Below, in pieces: positions 16,733 to 24,419 of a DNA stretch of 36,733 nt (position 1 is its first letter; every line of letters starts with the position of its first letter). The notes below the pieces were generated by a model. It was not told the DNA's origin, did not search any database, and worked only from the letters and a program-made list of their open reading frames with translations. A program made the translations under genes and the position numbers. Origin of the DNA: Oscillatoria sp. FACHB-1407 (GTDB lineage: Bacteria > Cyanobacteriota > Cyanobacteriia > Elainellales > Elainellaceae); assembly GCF_014697545.1 (NCBI RefSeq), contig NZ_JACJSA010000036.1, positions 1 to 36,733 of the forward strand. The letters run 5' to 3'.

Positions 16733-17067
16733 GATAATTTGAGTATTCCCAGTAGAGGGGCGATCGCACCTTCCAGGTCATATTTATTGACGGATTCTCG
16801 TAAAGGTAGGTTATACCGATTTAATGTTTGATTGTGGCAGATCACTGGGTAGGGGCGTTTCGCGAAACGCCCTTACGGAATCCTGTGCAGCGAAGCCAAT
16901 TCAAATTGGTATTACAACCGTATTAGTAATGGGGACGCCAATCAGGTGTATAGCTGTAGTCCATATGCAATGGGGCGAAGGTGGGTCAGGAAGCTTCCCC
17001 AGAATCAGGGTTTAGGCCCTTAGCTTTGTCCTAAGCTTTTTGACCAAAGCTATAATATTATGTCGGG
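16733..17067. other. Intergenic region with dispersed palindrome
   Basis: About 335 bp between the primase-like gene and the transposase remnant. It contains repeat R3 copy a (16849-16876), a short dyad CCAATT/AATTGG near 16897-16910, and AT-rich sequence next to the IS remnant. A 63-codon plus-strand frame at 16824-17015 crosses the palindrome, has no motif and is not annotated. Confidence 0.5.
16849..16876. repeat. Dispersed palindromic repeat R3, copy a
   Basis: GTAGGGGCGTTTCG and CGAAACGCCCTTAC form an almost perfect palindrome (inner 20 bp 16853-16872 perfect). A diverged copy lies at 34061-34087. Short GC-rich palindromes of this type are scattered in many cyanobacterial genomes (general knowledge). 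It is not a parS match. Confidence 0.65.
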
Positions 17068-17789
17068 TTAAATGCCCGCAATATAGATCAGATTCTCAAC
17101 TTCCTCAGTCGAGTCAACCGCTTGATTGACTAATGGCTCATTGACTAGCGTCCACAATCGTTCGGCAGGTTGCAACTCTGAGGAATAAGGGCAAAAGCCA
17201 CGACTTTCGTCTCCCTGCTCGGCAGGTGTTCACCCTCGCACCACACTTCGACGTCGGCGTCGGGATACCCCTTCTGTATCCGTTCCAACTCGTCGTGCAA
17301 CTTTTTTTCGCAGGCTTCTTGCGCCTCCACATCACTCTCCTGATGCTGAGGACGGGTGCCTCTCAGGCGCAATTTCATTTGTTTAAGATATTCCCATCCC
17401 TGTTGCCGACTGATGGACTGACCCAACACCTGGCTCAAGTAATCTGCAACCTTGCGCCCATTCCACAAACCACCGTCGGGGGCAGGTCCTCGAATCGCTT
17501 GCAAGAGATTGGCTTGCTGCATATCATCGAGCTTGGGCACGGCTCCGGGGTTATGCCGCCGCAGATCCCCCAATGCCCCTGCTCCCAGGTGGTTGTAACT
17601 GCGAACTAACTCATAGATCCAACTGCGGCTATAACCCGTCACTGCCGCTACTTCCTCACTCGGTTTGCCTTGCGCTAATAGCCACAAGATTTGATAGTGC
17701 GATCGTTCGGTCACCGTTTTAGCACTGCGATAGTGTTGCTCCAGTTCGTCAAGCGTTAGATGCGGGTTGAGAGTGAGACGTTTAGGCAT
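17068..17789 (-). mobile_element. IS630-family transposase remnant with core deleted
   Basis: The first 190 or so residues match IS630-type transposases: an N-terminal winged HTH (KPSEEVAAVTGYSRSWIYEL, then LVRSYN), the NPGAVPKLDD linker and VWCEGEHL, where the first catalytic Asp region (normally WCEDEHR) begins. The frame then jumps: the 214-codon ORF ends at 17145, but another frame reads PYSSELQPAERLW, TLVNEPLVNQAV and DSTEEVENL to a stop at 17068. This is the C-terminal block after the last catalytic Glu. The DDE core of about 90-100 residues is gone, and Asp is Gly in the remaining part. Terminal inverted repeats were not found. It is inactive and sits between the primase-like gene and parB. 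Confidence 0.75.
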
Positions 17790-17868
17790 GGTTAAGCAGC
17801 AATGCGGCCACTTCCCATGTTATGCGCATTCATGCCAACAGGATATGAGATGCTCGATGGTTTCTTGA

Positions 17869-18807
17869 TCACTCATGAGCCGTCAGTCGATCCAACTCAT
17901 CCAATAGCTTCGTGATGCGATCGCGTTTTCTACGATCGCCCCAAACTTCACTTTTCTGCAATCGTTTACCAATCTCACCCAATCGTTGAGCGGCTATCTT
18001 TTCAGGGGGCTGTTCTGATTCAGGCTTCACTTCTTTAACCAGTGCCTTAATCTCACTCAACGGCAGATTCTTAGCAATCACCTGTTTGAGCAACTTAGCC
18101 CGTTGCTTCTCATCTTTGACACGGGCGATCGCCTGAGCCTTAGTGTATTCAATCTCCCCATTTCGCAGTGCAGACAACACATCATCCGGCAGGTTTAACA
18201 GCGGCAAACGGCTTGAGCGAAAGGTTCCAGCATTAAATCGTCCAATCTCCGATAGCAAAGATTCGATCTTCTCCAATTGAATCAGAACGTTCTGATTCAA
18301 CGCTTGACCTCGCTGTTTAGCGTTATACGACTGGTGCAAAAGCGAGATGATTTCGGAACGATCCACCTCAAGGGCGATCGCCAGCAAATCCAGAACTGCC
18401 TCAGTCTCCTCAACCGGATTCAAGTCTTCCCGCTGGAGGTTCTCCATCAGGGCAACTTGTAATGCCTGCCGCTCGTCCAAGTGGTGGATGGCGATCGGCA
18501 CTTTCTCTAGCCCCAACTCACGCGCCGCTCGCAACCGTCGCTCCCCTGCCACCAGTTCATAATCCCCATTCTCCAGGGGACGCACCAGCAAGGGTTCCAA
18601 AATGCCAAACTCTTTCACAGACTCCACCAGTTGAGCCAGCTTGCCCGTATCAAAGAAACGACGCGGTTGCTTTGTCGGCAGGCGAATCTTATCAAGGGGA
18701 ATAGATTGCGTTGGCTGAGTCGATAGATCAGGCTGAACCGGATCTCGGTTCAGAATAGCGGCAACGTTGCGCAGTTGTGGTTTCGGAGCGGTCTTACGAG
18801 GTGGCAC
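17869..18807 (-). CDS. parB: ParB-like partition protein
   Basis: 312 residues. The N-terminal ParB/Spo0J nuclease-fold domain (about 35-125) shows PLDKIRLPTKQPRRFFD, the CTP-binding GERRLRAARELG (box I) and MENLQREDLNPVEE (box II). A central helical HTH region and a charged Lys/Glu C-terminal segment follow. ParB binds parS and spreads or slides as a CTP clamp. It starts with GTG sharing one base with the parA stop (TAGTG), so the two are translationally coupled. Length and divergence from housekeeping ParB favour a plasmid-type system. No parS was recognised nearby. About 80 bp downstream lies the IS630 remnant. Confidence 0.92.
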   Translation of the reverse strand: MPPRKTAPKPQLRNVAAILNRDPVQPDLSTQPTQSIPLDKIRLPTKQPRRFFDTGKLAQLVESVKEFGILEPLLVRPLENGDYELVAGERRLRAARELGLEKVPIAIHHLDERQALQVALMENLQREDLNPVEETEAVLDLLAIALEVDRSEIISLLHQSYNAKQRGQALNQNVLIQLEKIESLLSEIGRFNAGTFRSSRLPLLNLPDDVLSALRNGEIEYTKAQAIARVKDEKQRAKLLKQVIAKNLPLSEIKALVKEVKPESEQPPEKIAAQRLGEIGKRLQKSEVWGDRRKRDRITKLLDELDRLTAHE

Positions 18808-19571
18808 TACAGAGCCTCCAGGCTTTGAGTAATAGCATTGAGAGCAGTCAGTGCAGCATGTTTGGGGTCATACAATCCCAATGGGACATGTTGCATCGAG
18901 GCATCTGCAAAGGCAACTGCCCGTGGAATCGGCGGAAACACAGGGGCAACTCCACTAAATTGCTCCGTCACCGCTTCTAAGATCTCCTTACTTTGGGCAG
19001 TGCGATCGTGCAGGTTTGGGATTACCCCGGCAATTCTCAGGTCTGCGGCAACCCCTTCCTGCTGAAGCTCGCTGATCGTTCCCAACAACAGATCTAACCC
19101 CACAAAACTCTTATACTGCGTCTGCATCGGGATCAGGATGTGGGTGGATGCCACCAACGAGAGGATGCTAAGAACCCCTAATGTGGGAGGACAGTCAATC
19201 AGCACAAAATCATAATTTGGCTCAACCGGGGAAAGAGCTTTTTTAAGGCGAGTCTCTTTGGCGATCGCCGTTGCCAACTTCACATCCGCTGCACTCAACG
19301 TCAAATTGCTAGGCACCAGATCCATCTGATGAATGCCACTCAAAACAGGCATCAGTTCACGGTCTAAGATGCTCTGGGCGATCGTATCCGTTAGCTCGTG
19401 CGGTTGCAGACCCATAAACACCGTCAACGACGACTGCGGGTCCATATCAAGCAGTAAGACCCGATGCCCTTGCTGAGCTAACGAGTACCCCAGGTTCATG
19501 GCCAGGGTCGTCTTCCCCGTTCCCCCGGCTTGATTAAATAGCGAGATGACTTTAGCCACAGATGAAATCAA
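18807..19571 (-). CDS. parA: ParA-like partition ATPase with variant Walker A
   Basis: 254-residue deviant-Walker ATPase without an N-terminal HTH (type Ib size). Walker A is LFNQAGGTGKTT (residues 11-22), Walker A' LLLDMDPQSSLT and Walker B FVLIDCPP. The signature lysine of the ParA/MinD family (KGGxGKT) is Ala15 here, while the P-loop Lys20 remains. NQSGG/NQAGG variants do occur in cyanobacterial ParA-like proteins as I recall them, so the protein may still work, but dimer-contact chemistry should differ. The start is TTG at 19571 or GTG at 19559; neither has a strong SD. It forms a two-gene operon with parB. Confidence 0.92.
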   Translation of the reverse strand: MISSVAKVISLFNQAGGTGKTTLAMNLGYSLAQQGHRVLLLDMDPQSSLTVFMGLQPHELTDTIAQSILDRELMPVLSGIHQMDLVPSNLTLSAADVKLATAIAKETRLKKALSPVEPNYDFVLIDCPPTLGVLSILSLVASTHILIPMQTQYKSFVGLDLLLGTISELQQEGVAADLRIAGVIPNLHDRTAQSKEILEAVTEQFSGVAPVFPPIPRAVAFADASMQHVPLGLYDPKHAALTALNAITQSLEAL

Positions 19572-19696
19572 TCACATACAGGGCTAGTCTACAGCGATTT
19601 GCTTGGAATCGGGTGCGATCGCGTTAAGAACAGCAACACTGAAATATTTAACATCGAGTGCTGCGGATCAGGGTTAATAAAGCCAGCACCCTTGAT

Positions 19697-20761
19697 TCAC
19701 AGTTGATCCTCCACAGAGATATTCTCGACTTCTAAGGTTTGTAGTTCCACTTCTAATTGCTCAACTGTGGGAAGCAGAGTTTTCAGTTGCTCCGGAAGCT
19801 CTGAGCCAATTTTATGAGTTGCTACGCCAATGGGTTGTGTCATCCCCTGAAGAGCTAACTCAGCAACCGTTTTGTTTTTCGACTTGCATAGAATAATTCC
19901 AATGGTCGGTTGGTCGTCCGGATGGCGCAACAGTTGATTGACTGCCGAGACGTAAAAATTCATCTTCCCGGAAAACTCCGGCTGAAACTCAACCATTTTC
20001 AGATCAATCACAATAAAGCAGCGCAGCTTGAAGTGATAGAACAACAGATCGATGCGGTATTCCTGCCCGTCCACCACAATCGGATATTGGCTCCCGACAA
20101 AAGAAAAGCCAACCCCCAATTCCAGCAAAAAATCCCGAATATGCTTGACTAATGCCCGTTCTAAGTCGCGTTCCTGAGCCTCCTTATTCAAGGTCAAAAA
20201 CTCAAAATTGTAGGGGTCTTTGAGCAACTGCTGGGCTAAATCCGATTGGGGTTTCGGCAGCGTCTTCTCAAAATTGGTGATCGCCCCACCCTGACGTTGA
20301 TAAAGACCCGTCTCGATTTGTAGTGCCAGAATGTTACGACTCCAGCCGTTCTGGGAGGTTTGCTGAATATACCAGAGCCGCTCAGATGGGGTTTTGATCT
20401 TATCCAACAGGACACAGTGATGAAACCAGGGAATTTGTGCAGCAACCTGCTGCACAAATGACTCATCCGGGTAAGCCTCCGCAAACGCCCGCATATATTT
20501 GAGATTACGCGACGAAAACCCTTTGATATCAGGGAATTCGCGCTTCAAATCTTGTGCCAACTGGTCAATGATTTTGGCACCCCACCCTTCCTGCTGCTGT
20601 CGGGCTAAGATCTCTCGACCCATCTGCCAGTACAGCACAATCAGCTCTTGATTGACCGCCAGGGCTGCCTTAATCTGAGCCTGCTGGATGCGCTCCTTTA
20701 GCGATCGCAAAAAGGTTTTATACGTATCATCCGTTGGAAACAGAGAACCAGACTTAGCCAC
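19697..20761 (-). CDS. PD-(D/E)XK nuclease, YhcG/DUF1016 family
   Basis: 354 residues. The N-terminal DUF1016 helical domain (about 10-170) is followed by a C-terminal nuclease domain (about 195-345). The active site reads EYRIDLLFYH...CFIVIDLKM, giving Asp238, Asp253 and Lys255 of the PD-(D/E)XK fold. The family is predicted to be Holliday-junction-resolvase-like and is often found in restriction, toxin-antitoxin or mobile loci. The start is GTG with no clear SD. It lies 125 bp upstream of parA on the same strand. The Glu/Leu-rich C-terminal tail is an added feature. It completes the plasmid-like cluster; the target is unknown. Confidence 0.88.
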   Translation of the reverse strand: MAKSGSLFPTDDTYKTFLRSLKERIQQAQIKAALAVNQELIVLYWQMGREILARQQQEGWGAKIIDQLAQDLKREFPDIKGFSSRNLKYMRAFAEAYPDESFVQQVAAQIPWFHHCVLLDKIKTPSERLWYIQQTSQNGWSRNILALQIETGLYQRQGGAITNFEKTLPKPQSDLAQQLLKDPYNFEFLTLNKEAQERDLERALVKHIRDFLLELGVGFSFVGSQYPIVVDGQEYRIDLLFYHFKLRCFIVIDLKMVEFQPEFSGKMNFYVSAVNQLLRHPDDQPTIGIILCKSKNKTVAELALQGMTQPIGVATHKIGSELPEQLKTLLPTVEQLEVELQTLEVENISVEDQL

Positions 20762-21142
20762 AGGTAGGTCAACCTAAAATCAAAACAAACTATGAAAGAG
20801 CCAAAGGGTACAGATATAGTCTACTGGCTGGTTAGCTAACAAAAGCCCTGAAACTCCTGATATTTTGCTCTGTGATTAATAAATTAATCGCCAAGCCCCA
20901 AACGATGGGTCAGATAGCTAGGTCTACTGATGGTTAGACCCCAAGCCTCTCACCACGGCAACGAAGCTCATTCCTTAGCCAGAGCATAGTTTCTACTTAT
21001 CGTCAGAGGGGATTAGTGAGAGAAGTAGCCTAATATTAGGTCATATAACAAAGCGATAAAACGAACCAATCCCCTCTAGTGGCGCGTGCTAGAGGGGATA
21101 TTTTCATCTTCAGGAGCAATCGGGGATCGGCAAGATCCAGAT
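20762..21142. other. Intergenic region between nuclease and DUF305 genes
   Basis: About 380 bp. It should hold the nuclease promoter (TATATC near 20813-20818 on the minus strand without a convincing -35) and the terminator of the DUF305 gene at 21069-21099. The pentanucleotide-rich CCCCTCT/AGAGGGG sequence recurs near 21005. No gene seen. Confidence 0.5.
21069..21099 (-). terminator. Terminator hairpin of DUF305 gene
   Basis: ATCCCCTCTAG (21069-21079) and CTAGAGGGGAT (21089-21099) form a perfect 11-bp stem with a 9-nt loop. On the minus strand it lies 44 nt after the DUF305 stop and is followed by a T-rich stretch (TGGTTCGTTTT). Confidence 0.65.
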
Positions 21143-21853
21143 CTATTGACCGTACCAGTCCTTTCGCCACTGCGTCATCTGATCGATCTCGGCTTGTTGG
21201 CTAGAGATGATGGTCTGAGCCAGTTCTTTGATCTCAGGGCGATCGCTCTTTTCTAATGCCTGTTGTGCCATGTCAATTGCCCCTTGATGATGGGGAATCA
21301 TCGCATTGATAAAGCGCAGGTCAAATTCTCCATCGGCTGCACCCAGGTCGCCACTCATCATCATGCTAGAGCGCATCTCCTCGGTCATGGGCATCATGTG
21401 ACCCATCTCAGCGTGATACATCATCGGCTCATCCCCGACATTGGGATACCAGGCAGATCGCCACCCCTTGAGTTCTGAAATCTCTTGTTCTTGAGCGTCA
21501 ATAATGGCCTGTGCTAACTGCTTAATTTCAGGACGGTTTGACTTTTGTAGTGCTTCCTGCGCCATGATCACGGCTCCTTCATGGTGAGGAATCATGCCAT
21601 CGATAAAAAGCAGGTCAAAATTCTCATCGGCTGGTCCCAAATCCATGCTCATCGAACCGTGATCCATCGGCATGGGGCTAGCCTGACCATGCCCCATAGA
21701 GCCGTGATCCATCTGTGCCATTTGAGAATTGCTGGAGCCACTGTCAGTAGATTGGCTGGAGGTTGTACTGCTACAAGCAACAAGACTCAGCGACATTAAA
21801 GGCACCATTCCTAGCCAAACGAGCGAAGTTAATTTTCCTCTGATAAACGTCAT
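21143..21853 (-). CDS. DUF305 lipoprotein with two repeats, Met/His-rich
   Basis: 236-residue exported lipoprotein: a lipobox at the end of the signal peptide (SLSLVAC, Cys27) followed by a Ser/Thr spacer. A Met/His-rich stretch (about 43-73) precedes two tandem DUF305 four-helix (ferritin-like) domains. Both carry FIDGMIPHHEGAV/FINAMIPHHQGAI and a Lys/Arg-Pro-Glu-Ile helix. The Met/His clusters suggest metal, probably copper, binding; the Synechocystis copper protein CopM is a DUF305 protein (established knowledge). The start has AGGTGGAG upstream and a good promoter at 21904-21932. It lies next to two-component and copper-transport genes, supporting periplasmic copper buffering. Confidence 0.9.
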   Translation of the reverse strand: MTFIRGKLTSLVWLGMVPLMSLSLVACSSTTSSQSTDSGSSNSQMAQMDHGSMGHGQASPMPMDHGSMSMDLGPADENFDLLFIDGMIPHHEGAVIMAQEALQKSNRPEIKQLAQAIIDAQEQEISELKGWRSAWYPNVGDEPMMYHAEMGHMMPMTEEMRSSMMMSGDLGAADGEFDLRFINAMIPHHQGAIDMAQQALEKSDRPEIKELAQTIISSQQAEIDQMTQWRKDWYGQ

Positions 21854-21903
21854 AATCTAGCCACTCCACCTGCAAATTGGGTTAAGGATGAGCTTTACCA
21901 GAG

Positions 21904-21932
21904 CTTATATTAGCAAGCAAAAATGAAATCAA
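21904..21932 (-). promoter_or_regulatory. Promoter of DUF305 gene
   Basis: On the minus strand TTGATT (21927-21932), 17-nt spacer, TATAAG (21904-21909). Both boxes are close to consensus. Transcription would start near 21897, giving a leader of about 44 nt. Confidence 0.5.
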
Positions 21933-22258
21933 AGTGAAAATGTTCGTTGATAAACATTTAAGACATTTGAATGATGGGTTCTCAAGAAATGCACAAAAGA
22001 TCTGATTCACAATTTTCTGATTTTGTCCATCCTCCTGAGAGCACTCTTGAATTTTTGCTTGAATTATTAACGACAATAGTGGAGAGAATTGAGCCTAGAA
22101 GTTTAATTTTTAGTTTATTTGTGTAACTATTCCTATATTTATTAGTGTACGTAATAAACATGTTAGGATCAACGGCAACAGACCTAAATAGAGCAACTTA
22201 CTGTTCATTTAGAAAACAAATTTAAGAGTGAAATATTAAAGAATTCTAAAACATTTAC

Positions 22259-22306
22259 CAGGTGGATATTAAGTATATCTCTGTGTAATTTCTTACACTC
22301 CACCTG
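22259..22306. other. Two-stem inverted repeat
   Basis: CAGGTGGA (22259-22266) pairs with TCCACCTG (22299-22306). Inside it GTGTAA (22283-22288) pairs with TTACAC (22293-22298) around a TTTC loop, with the two right arms directly adjacent. The result is a stem with a 16-nt one-sided bulge. It lies about 180 bp upstream of the regulator promoter; could be an old terminator, a small RNA or an operator. Confidence 0.4.
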
Positions 22307-22482
22307 AGTTCTAGCTATAGATAGGCTGACAAACTTCTGTATGACCCTATTAAGGTTGGGATTACACTTCAACAATTATTGTTTCAAAATAGGGAATTAG
22401 TTAGAGTTCCATCTTTTTGAGGCATATTTAATGATAACTGTACGTTTATTTCGATAAAGGGCTTAAGCTCCTCTTTCGTCAC

Positions 22483-22511
22483 TTGATTCAGCCAGTGATC
22501 CCGTATATAAA
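22483..22511 (+). promoter_or_regulatory. Promoter of REC-GGDEF-EAL gene
   Basis: TTGATT (22483-22488), 17-nt spacer, TATAAA (22506-22511). Strong match to sigma70-type consensus. Predicted start near 22518, with a leader of about 80 nt. Confidence 0.5.
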
Positions 22512-22600
22512 CTCAAATTTTGGTTCAGGATACTGTCTGTGTCTTGCTTGTAAGCAATTTAATTTATTTGGAGAAAATAGCAATTGGTATTAGTTGAGTG

Positions 22601-24361
22601 ATGTCAGCAAAGATGACCAGAATTTTAGTGATCGAAGATGAGGCACCTATCCGTGAAAATATCGTTGATATTTTACTGATTGAAGGGTTTGAAGTTGCTG
22701 AAGCTGTCTGCGGGGCGACTGGGTTACAACTCGCAATGAAGCTACAACCAGATCTGATTTTGTGTGATGTGATGATGCCCAATCTGGATGGCTATGAATT
22801 GCTCAAGATATTACGCAAGTCTCCTGAAACGGCTACGATTCCATTCATTTTTTTGACAGCAAAAACCACTAAGGCAGACTTTCGTCAGGGGATGGTGACG
22901 GGTGCTGATGATTACTTGACGAAACCCTTTACGGCTTCAGAATTATTGGAAGCCATTACCAGTCAACTGACAAAACAAACGGCGATCGCCGAAAAATATG
23001 ATCTAGAGCGACAACAATTAGAAGAAAAGTTCAATCATTCGCTTCACTTTGATCGGGTTACAGGCTTACCCAATCAACTCCTGCTACACGAGCAATTTAA
23101 TCAATTGCGAGAACAGTCTGAGACACACCAGCCCATCGGCGTTTTATGTATTCTCCTACAGCAATTTAATCGGTTGATTAGCCTCCCCGAAGCCGATCTC
23201 CATGCTTTTCTACAGCAGTTTGTCGATCGCTTGAGACAGTGTGTCCAACAACAAACAGGTGTAGAACACCAGACTGCTGCCGAGGTCATTACGCGGCTCA
23301 ATCTAAATAAATTCACTGTTTTTCTAACGAATCATGCAACTGAAGCCGAGATCATTCAAACAACCGAAATTCTTTTAAGAGAGTTAACCCAACCGTTTGA
23401 TGTTACTGGTCAACGGCTTTATCTCTCCCTCTGTATTGGGATTAGTCGCTATCCCCTGCATGATACACAGGTTGAAAATCTGGTTCGGAATGCTGAACTC
23501 GCTGCTGAGTCGATCCCAGCACACATGCTAAATGCTTACCAGTTCTATACTCCGGCTCTGCGTCAGCGATCGCAAGAACAACTCATGCTAGAAAATGAGT
23601 TGCGAGCATCCTGGGAGAGTAACCATTTTTGCGTATACTACCAACCCCAAATTAACGCTCAGACGGGCAAGGTAATTGGCGCAGAAGCTCTAATTCGCTG
23701 CCTGCACCCAACCAGAGGTTTAATTCCTCCGTTCAAATTTATTCCACTGGCTGAAGAAACAGGGTTGATCGTTCCTATTGGGGAGTGGGTTGCTCGCTGT
23801 GCCTGTCAGCAAGCCAAAGAATGGCAAACCGAAGGGCAGCCAAGTGTGCGAATTGCCGTCAATCTATCTCCACGGCAATTGAATCAGCCCCAATTGGAAC
23901 AGATGATTTTGAGCGTGTTACAGGAAACAGGGTTGCCGCCGGAATGTCTGGAACTGGAGATCACCGAAAGCTGTGTCATGGAAGATTTAGAGCGGGCGAT
24001 CGCCACTTTGCGATCACTGCAAAATCGGGGCATTCGGATCGCTTTAGATGACTTTGGCACAGGTTATTCCTCGTTGGGATATTTGAAGCGACTGCCTTTG
24101 AACACACTAAAAATTGATCGCTCATTCGTCAGTCATGTTCAGGATGATCCCCAAAACCGGGAAATCGTGAAAAACATCATTCAGATGGCTCACACCCTCG
24201 GCTTAAAAACGGTCGCTGAAGGGGTGGAAACCCAGGCAGAGGTTGATTATCTAAGACAACAAGGCTGTGACGAGTTACAGGGCTATTTCTTCAGTCGCCC
24301 AGTTCCGACCTCAGACCTGGAAATATTTCTACAAACCTGGCGTGGCTTATCCTCCGGCTAG
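22601..24361 (+). CDS. Response regulator, REC-GGDEF(degenerate)-EAL
   Basis: 586 residues. The receiver domain (about 5-125) has its phosphoacceptor Asp56 in LILCDVMMPNLDGYE, a Thr in FLTAKT and Lys108 in DDYLTKPF. A GGDEF-type domain follows (about 150-310), but its catalytic loop reads RLNLNKF (234-238 NLNKF) instead of RxGGDEF, so it should not make c-di-GMP. The EAL domain (about 330-580) keeps EALIR (Glu362), NLSPRQL, ELEITES, DDFGTGYSSL, LKIDRSFV and AEGVET, so it looks like an active c-di-GMP phosphodiesterase. The frame can start at GTG 22598 or ATG 22601 or 22613. A histidine kinase follows after 58 bp, probably its partner. No metal ligand pattern is seen. Confidence 0.92.
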   Translation: MSAKMTRILVIEDEAPIRENIVDILLIEGFEVAEAVCGATGLQLAMKLQPDLILCDVMMPNLDGYELLKILRKSPETATIPFIFLTAKTTKADFRQGMVTGADDYLTKPFTASELLEAITSQLTKQTAIAEKYDLERQQLEEKFNHSLHFDRVTGLPNQLLLHEQFNQLREQSETHQPIGVLCILLQQFNRLISLPEADLHAFLQQFVDRLRQCVQQQTGVEHQTAAEVITRLNLNKFTVFLTNHATEAEIIQTTEILLRELTQPFDVTGQRLYLSLCIGISRYPLHDTQVENLVRNAELAAESIPAHMLNAYQFYTPALRQRSQEQLMLENELRASWESNHFCVYYQPQINAQTGKVIGAEALIRCLHPTRGLIPPFKFIPLAEETGLIVPIGEWVARCACQQAKEWQTEGQPSVRIAVNLSPRQLNQPQLEQMILSVLQETGLPPECLELEITESCVMEDLERAIATLRSLQNRGIRIALDDFGTGYSSLGYLKRLPLNTLKIDRSFVSHVQDDPQNREIVKNIIQMAHTLGLKTVAEGVETQAEVDYLRQQGCDELQGYFFSRPVPTSDLEIFLQTWRGLSSG

Positions 24362-24419
24362 GCCAATCACCGACGAGAACAGACAATCGCAGACCCACTA
24401 ATTTGAATGGCGGTTCACT

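Larger units (their letters stand above)
21854..22600. other. Long AT-rich divergent region with hairpins
   Basis: About 745 bp between the minus-strand DUF305 gene and the plus-strand response regulator. It includes a DUF305 promoter (21904-21932), a dyad TTTATTA-N7-TAATAAA at 22138-22158, a two-stem structure at 22259-22306 and a promoter at 22483-22511. A 64-codon frame at 21882-22076 lacks support. No metal operator like those of merR or copZ was found here. Confidence 0.55.

Noticed and set aside
16853-16872. Palindrome GGGCGTTTCG/CGAAACGCCC as a parS site for the nearby ParB
   Set aside because: It resembles parS only in the TTTC..GAAA arms, is 1.9 kb from parAB, and a decayed copy occurs far away at 34061, so a dispersed repeat is more likely.
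21882-22076. 64-codon minus-strand frame upstream of DUF305
   Set aside because: It overlaps the well-formed DUF305 promoter and shows no similarity to anything.
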